A stretch of DNA of 64,000 bases from CAJCJE01 sp035948315. Its GTDB lineage: Bacteria > Actinomycetota > Actinomycetes > Mycobacteriales > Pseudonocardiaceae. The position numbers and the translations under genes were made by a program. Positions within the stretch are counted from its first letter, which is position 1. The number at the start of each line of letters is the position of its first letter. The DNA lies in assembly GCA_035948315.1 (NCBI GenBank), contig DASZJG010000002.1, positions 1 to 64,000 of the forward strand, in the 5' to 3' direction. The notes under the pieces were generated by a model that saw nothing but the letters and a program-made list of their open reading frames with translations, did not search any database and had not been told where the DNA came from. Of this stretch, positions 61,726 to 64,000 are shown piece by piece.

Positions 61726-61895
61726 TCCGGGGGCGGATCAGTATGCGGGGAGTGGGTCGAGATGAGGCGGACAACGAGTGGGAATTTGCCCGGATGGCAC
61801 CGTTTACCAGGGAGTTTGGTGACTGCCCGACATCGGCATAACGCCTGGCAGTCACGCTCGTTGACCACTCACCGTACAGTTAGTAAGTTTCCCAC

Positions 61896-62828
61896 GTGAT
61901 CTCTTCCAGTTCGACCGAGTCCAGCCCACTGGTCCGCATCCGTTCGCTGCTGCCCGGCCTCGCGCGGGCCGAGCAGCGGGTGGCGCACGTGGTGCTGGAG
62001 GACCCGGCGGGCGTCTCCCGCCGCAGCATCACCGAGGTCGCCGACGCGGCCGGCACCAGCGAGACGACGGTGACCCGGTTCTGCAAGGCCGTCGGCGTGA
62101 GCGGTTACCCGGAGTTGCGCATCGCGCTGGCCGCGGACACCGCGCGGGCAGCCGCGCGCAGCGACCGCGACCTCGATCGCGACCTCGGCGGGGAGATCGG
62201 CCCCAACGACGACCTGCGCCAGGTCGTCGGCAAGGTCGCGTTCGCGGACGCGCGCGCGGTCGAGGAGACCGCCGAGCAACTCGACATGGCCAGCCTCGAC
62301 CGCGTCGTGCAGGCCATCGCGGGCGCAGGCCGAGTGGATGTCTACGGCGTGGGCGCAAGCGCTTTCGTCGCGCTGGACCTCCAGCAGAAGCTGCACCGGA
62401 TCGGTCGGGTCTGCTTCGCCTGGAGCGACACGCACATCATGCTGACCTCGGCCGCCGTGCTGCGCCGGGGCGACGTCGCGGTCGGCATCTCGCACACCGG
62501 CGCGACCACCGACACCGTCGAGGCACTGCGCGAAGCACGCGAACGCGGCGCGACCACGGTCGCGCTCACCAACTTCCCCCGGTCCCCGATCACCGAGGCC
62601 GCCGACCACGTGCTGACCACGGCCGCTCGGGAAACAACGTTCCGCTCCGGTGCGACCGCGAGCCGGATCGCGCAGTTGACCGTCATCGACTGCGTTTTCA
62701 TCGGCGTTGCCCAGCGACACATGGACACCGCTCTCGCCGCGCTCGACACCACGTATTCGGCGGTCGGTAAACACAGGCTGGAAGTGCGCCAGGACGGCCG
62801 TCGACGGCCCAAGGAGGACAGCGAGTGA
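61896..62828 (+). CDS. murR: RpiR-family regulator MurR-like
   Basis: A 310-residue regulator with an N-terminal HTH_6 (about 12-85, VSRRSITEVADAAGTSETTVTRFCKAVG) and a C-terminal SIS sugar-phosphate domain (about 130-270; VDVYGVGASAFVALDLQQKL and GISHTGATTDTVEAL). In E. coli MurR represses murQP and responds to MurNAc 6-phosphate. The GTG start at 61896 lies 170 bp after the previous gene, so it may have its own promoter. Its stop overlaps the murQ start. Confidence 0.9.
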   Translation: MISSSSTESSPLVRIRSLLPGLARAEQRVAHVVLEDPAGVSRRSITEVADAAGTSETTVTRFCKAVGVSGYPELRIALAADTARAAARSDRDLDRDLGGEIGPNDDLRQVVGKVAFADARAVEETAEQLDMASLDRVVQAIAGAGRVDVYGVGASAFVALDLQQKLHRIGRVCFAWSDTHIMLTSAAVLRRGDVAVGISHTGATTDTVEALREARERGATTVALTNFPRSPITEAADHVLTTAARETTFRSGATASRIAQLTVIDCVFIGVAQRHMDTALAALDTTYSAVGKHRLEVRQDGRRRPKEDSE

Positions 62829-63739
62829 TGCCACCGGACATGGTTCGAGTCGACTCACCAACGGAACTACGGAATCCGGCGACGACCGACATCGACCAAC
62901 TGTCCACGTTGGACATCCTCTACAAGATCAACGCGGAGGACGCGACCGTGCCCGGCGCGGTCGCCGCGGTACTGCCCGAACTGGCCCGGCTGGTCGACTT
63001 CGCGGTCGCCGCGCTGCGCGCCGGACACCGGGTGCACTACATCGGCGCCGGCACGTCCGGCCGGCTGGCCGTGCTCGACGCGGCCGAGTTGATCCCGACC
63101 TTCAACATCCCCGGAGACTGGTTCATGCCGCACCACGCGGGCGGGGCCGGGGCGCTGCTGCGCGCGGTGGAGAACGCCGAGGACGACGCGGGCGCGGGCA
63201 CCGCGGAAATGCGCGAACACGTGCGTGCCGGAGACGTGGTCGTCGGCCTGACCGCGTCCGGGCGCACCCCGTACGTGGTCGGCGCGCTGGCGGCGGCCCG
63301 CGAACTCGGCGCGTGCACGGCGCTGGTCTCGGCCAACCCGGGCGCGGCCGCGAACGCCTCGGTGGACGTGCCGATCGCGGTGGACACCGGGCCGGAGGCG
63401 ATCGCCGGATCGACCAGGATGAAGGCGGGCACCGCGCAGAAACTCGTGCTCACCGCGTTCTCGACCGCGACCATGGTGCGGTTCGGCCGGACCTACTCGA
63501 ACCTGATGGTCAGCATGCGCGCGACCAACGCGAAGCTGCGCGGCCGGACGCTGCGCATCCTGCGCGAGGCGACCGGCGCGAGCGAACAGGACTGCGCGGA
63601 CGCGCTGGCCGCGGCCGACGGCGACCTCAAGGTCGCGCTCGTCATGCTGGTGGCCGGCACCGACACGACGCGCGCGGCGGCCGCGCTCGAGCACGCCGAG
63701 GGCCACGTGCGCACCGCGCTGGCCGCGCTCAGCTCCTGA
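62825..63739 (+). CDS. murQ: N-acetylmuramic acid 6-phosphate etherase
   Basis: 304 residues. It cleaves the lactyl ether of MurNAc 6-phosphate to GlcNAc 6-phosphate and D-lactate in the cytosol. The SIS fold motifs are YIGAGTSGRLAVLDAAE (about 76-92), VVGLTASGRTPYV and AIAGSTRMKAGTAQK, all conserved. The C-terminal UBA-like tail is short. The start is GTG 62825 or ATG 62828 overlapping the murR stop, with AAGGAGGAC upstream. A MurP-type PTS permease is not in the window. Confidence 0.94.
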   Translation: MMPPDMVRVDSPTELRNPATTDIDQLSTLDILYKINAEDATVPGAVAAVLPELARLVDFAVAALRAGHRVHYIGAGTSGRLAVLDAAELIPTFNIPGDWFMPHHAGGAGALLRAVENAEDDAGAGTAEMREHVRAGDVVVGLTASGRTPYVVGALAAARELGACTALVSANPGAAANASVDVPIAVDTGPEAIAGSTRMKAGTAQKLVLTAFSTATMVRFGRTYSNLMVSMRATNAKLRGRTLRILREATGASEQDCADALAAADGDLKVALVMLVAGTDTTRAAAALEHAEGHVRTALAALSS

Positions 63740-64000
63740 CCTGCCGGCCGAACCGGCCCGCCCAGTCCAGGAGTTGGTCGACGAGTTCCGGCGGGGACAC
63801 CACATCGAACTCGGCCGCCAGGCCGCCGAGCGCCATGACCGGCCAGTCCAGGGTGTCCGAGGTCATGACCATCCGGCAGCTGTGCTCGTCGATCGGCTCG
63901 ACCGTGCTCCACCGGCCGACCTTCTCCCGCACCAGCTCGGCCGTGGCATGCACGACGACCTCGCTGCGGATCGGCATCGGCACATTGCCCAGGCCGACCC
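63729..64000 (-). CDS. WYL-domain regulator, C-terminal part
   Basis: The C-terminal 90 residues of a helix-turn-helix/WYL regulator whose beginning lies beyond the right edge. The frame is open to position 64000. It includes PMPIRSEVVVHATAELVREKVG, EPIDEHSCRMVMTSDTLDWPVMALGGL and SPPELVDQLLDWAGRF, the typical WCX end of WYL proteins that sense nucleic acid or ligands. Its stop lies inside the murQ coding region, so the two genes overlap tail to tail by 11 bases. Confidence 0.85.
   Translation of the reverse strand, partial: VGLGNVPMPIRSEVVVHATAELVREKVGRWSTVEPIDEHSCRMVMTSDTLDWPVMALGGLAAEFDVVSPPELVDQLLDWAGRFGRQVRS

Overview
The window is a high-GC actinomycete chromosome segment. GTG and TTG starts, SARP regulators, the helicase/Tad secretion neighbourhood, an MFS–thymidylate kinase fusion and a topA with a Lys/Thr/Ala-rich tail all point to Actinomycetota. 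A Pseudonocardiaceae-like host is my inference; no rRNA or species marker is present.

Layout. 1-2.1 kb: edge of a divergent gene, then ppa and glyA convergent on a perfect-stem terminator. 2.1-6.9 kb: a small integrative element related to AICEs, bounded by 67-bp direct repeats. It carries a RepSA-like initiator, a GntR-HD fusion and an integrase broken by one extra 7-bp tandem unit; the right repeat is the 3' end of an ECF42-type sigma gene. 6.9-12 kb: sigma/YCII pair, a methyltransferase, and an alpha/beta hydrolase and an amidohydrolase that share a 29-bp upstream element. 12.0-18.2 kb and 25.4-31.6 kb: two paralogous RiPP loci. Between them lie a YCII-like protein, a GGDEF protein, a DMT exporter with a divergent MocR regulator, a secreted beta-propeller-like protein and a secreted PI-PLC. 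31.9-36.2 kb: an islet (membrane protein, two-component system, flavin split-barrel protein) between an intact tRNA-Thr(CGT) and a copy of its 3' end. 36.3-48 kb: secreted wall protein, holB, MFS-tmk, a membrane protein, topA and a proton-pumping pyrophosphatase. 48-57 kb: MrfA-like helicase, a prim-pol-like protein and a complete Tad/Flp pilus operon. 57-64 kb: a LiaF-like protein, an unexplained non-coding stretch, then an N-acetylmuramic acid recycling cluster (namZ, ybbE-like, murR, murQ) and the end of a WYL regulator.

The most interesting system is the pair of TfuA-YcaO loci. Each encodes, on the minus strand, a tiny precursor peptide (37 and 38 aa), then TfuA, then YcaO. A large SARP/NB-ARC/TPR regulator runs tail-to-tail into the YcaO gene, with stop codons abutting or 1 bp apart. 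The two peptides align without gaps over 27 residues (16 identical) ending in D-W-L-x-G, then diverge completely over 10-11 residues: a conserved leader with a hypervariable core. TfuA-YcaO pairs install backbone thioamides in other systems, so I predict two related thioamidated peptides. Conserved blocks at matching spacing upstream of both precursors, nearly identical SARP DNA-binding domains and divergent TPR domains suggest a shared operator but different inputs. No transporter, protease or other tailoring enzyme is in either locus.
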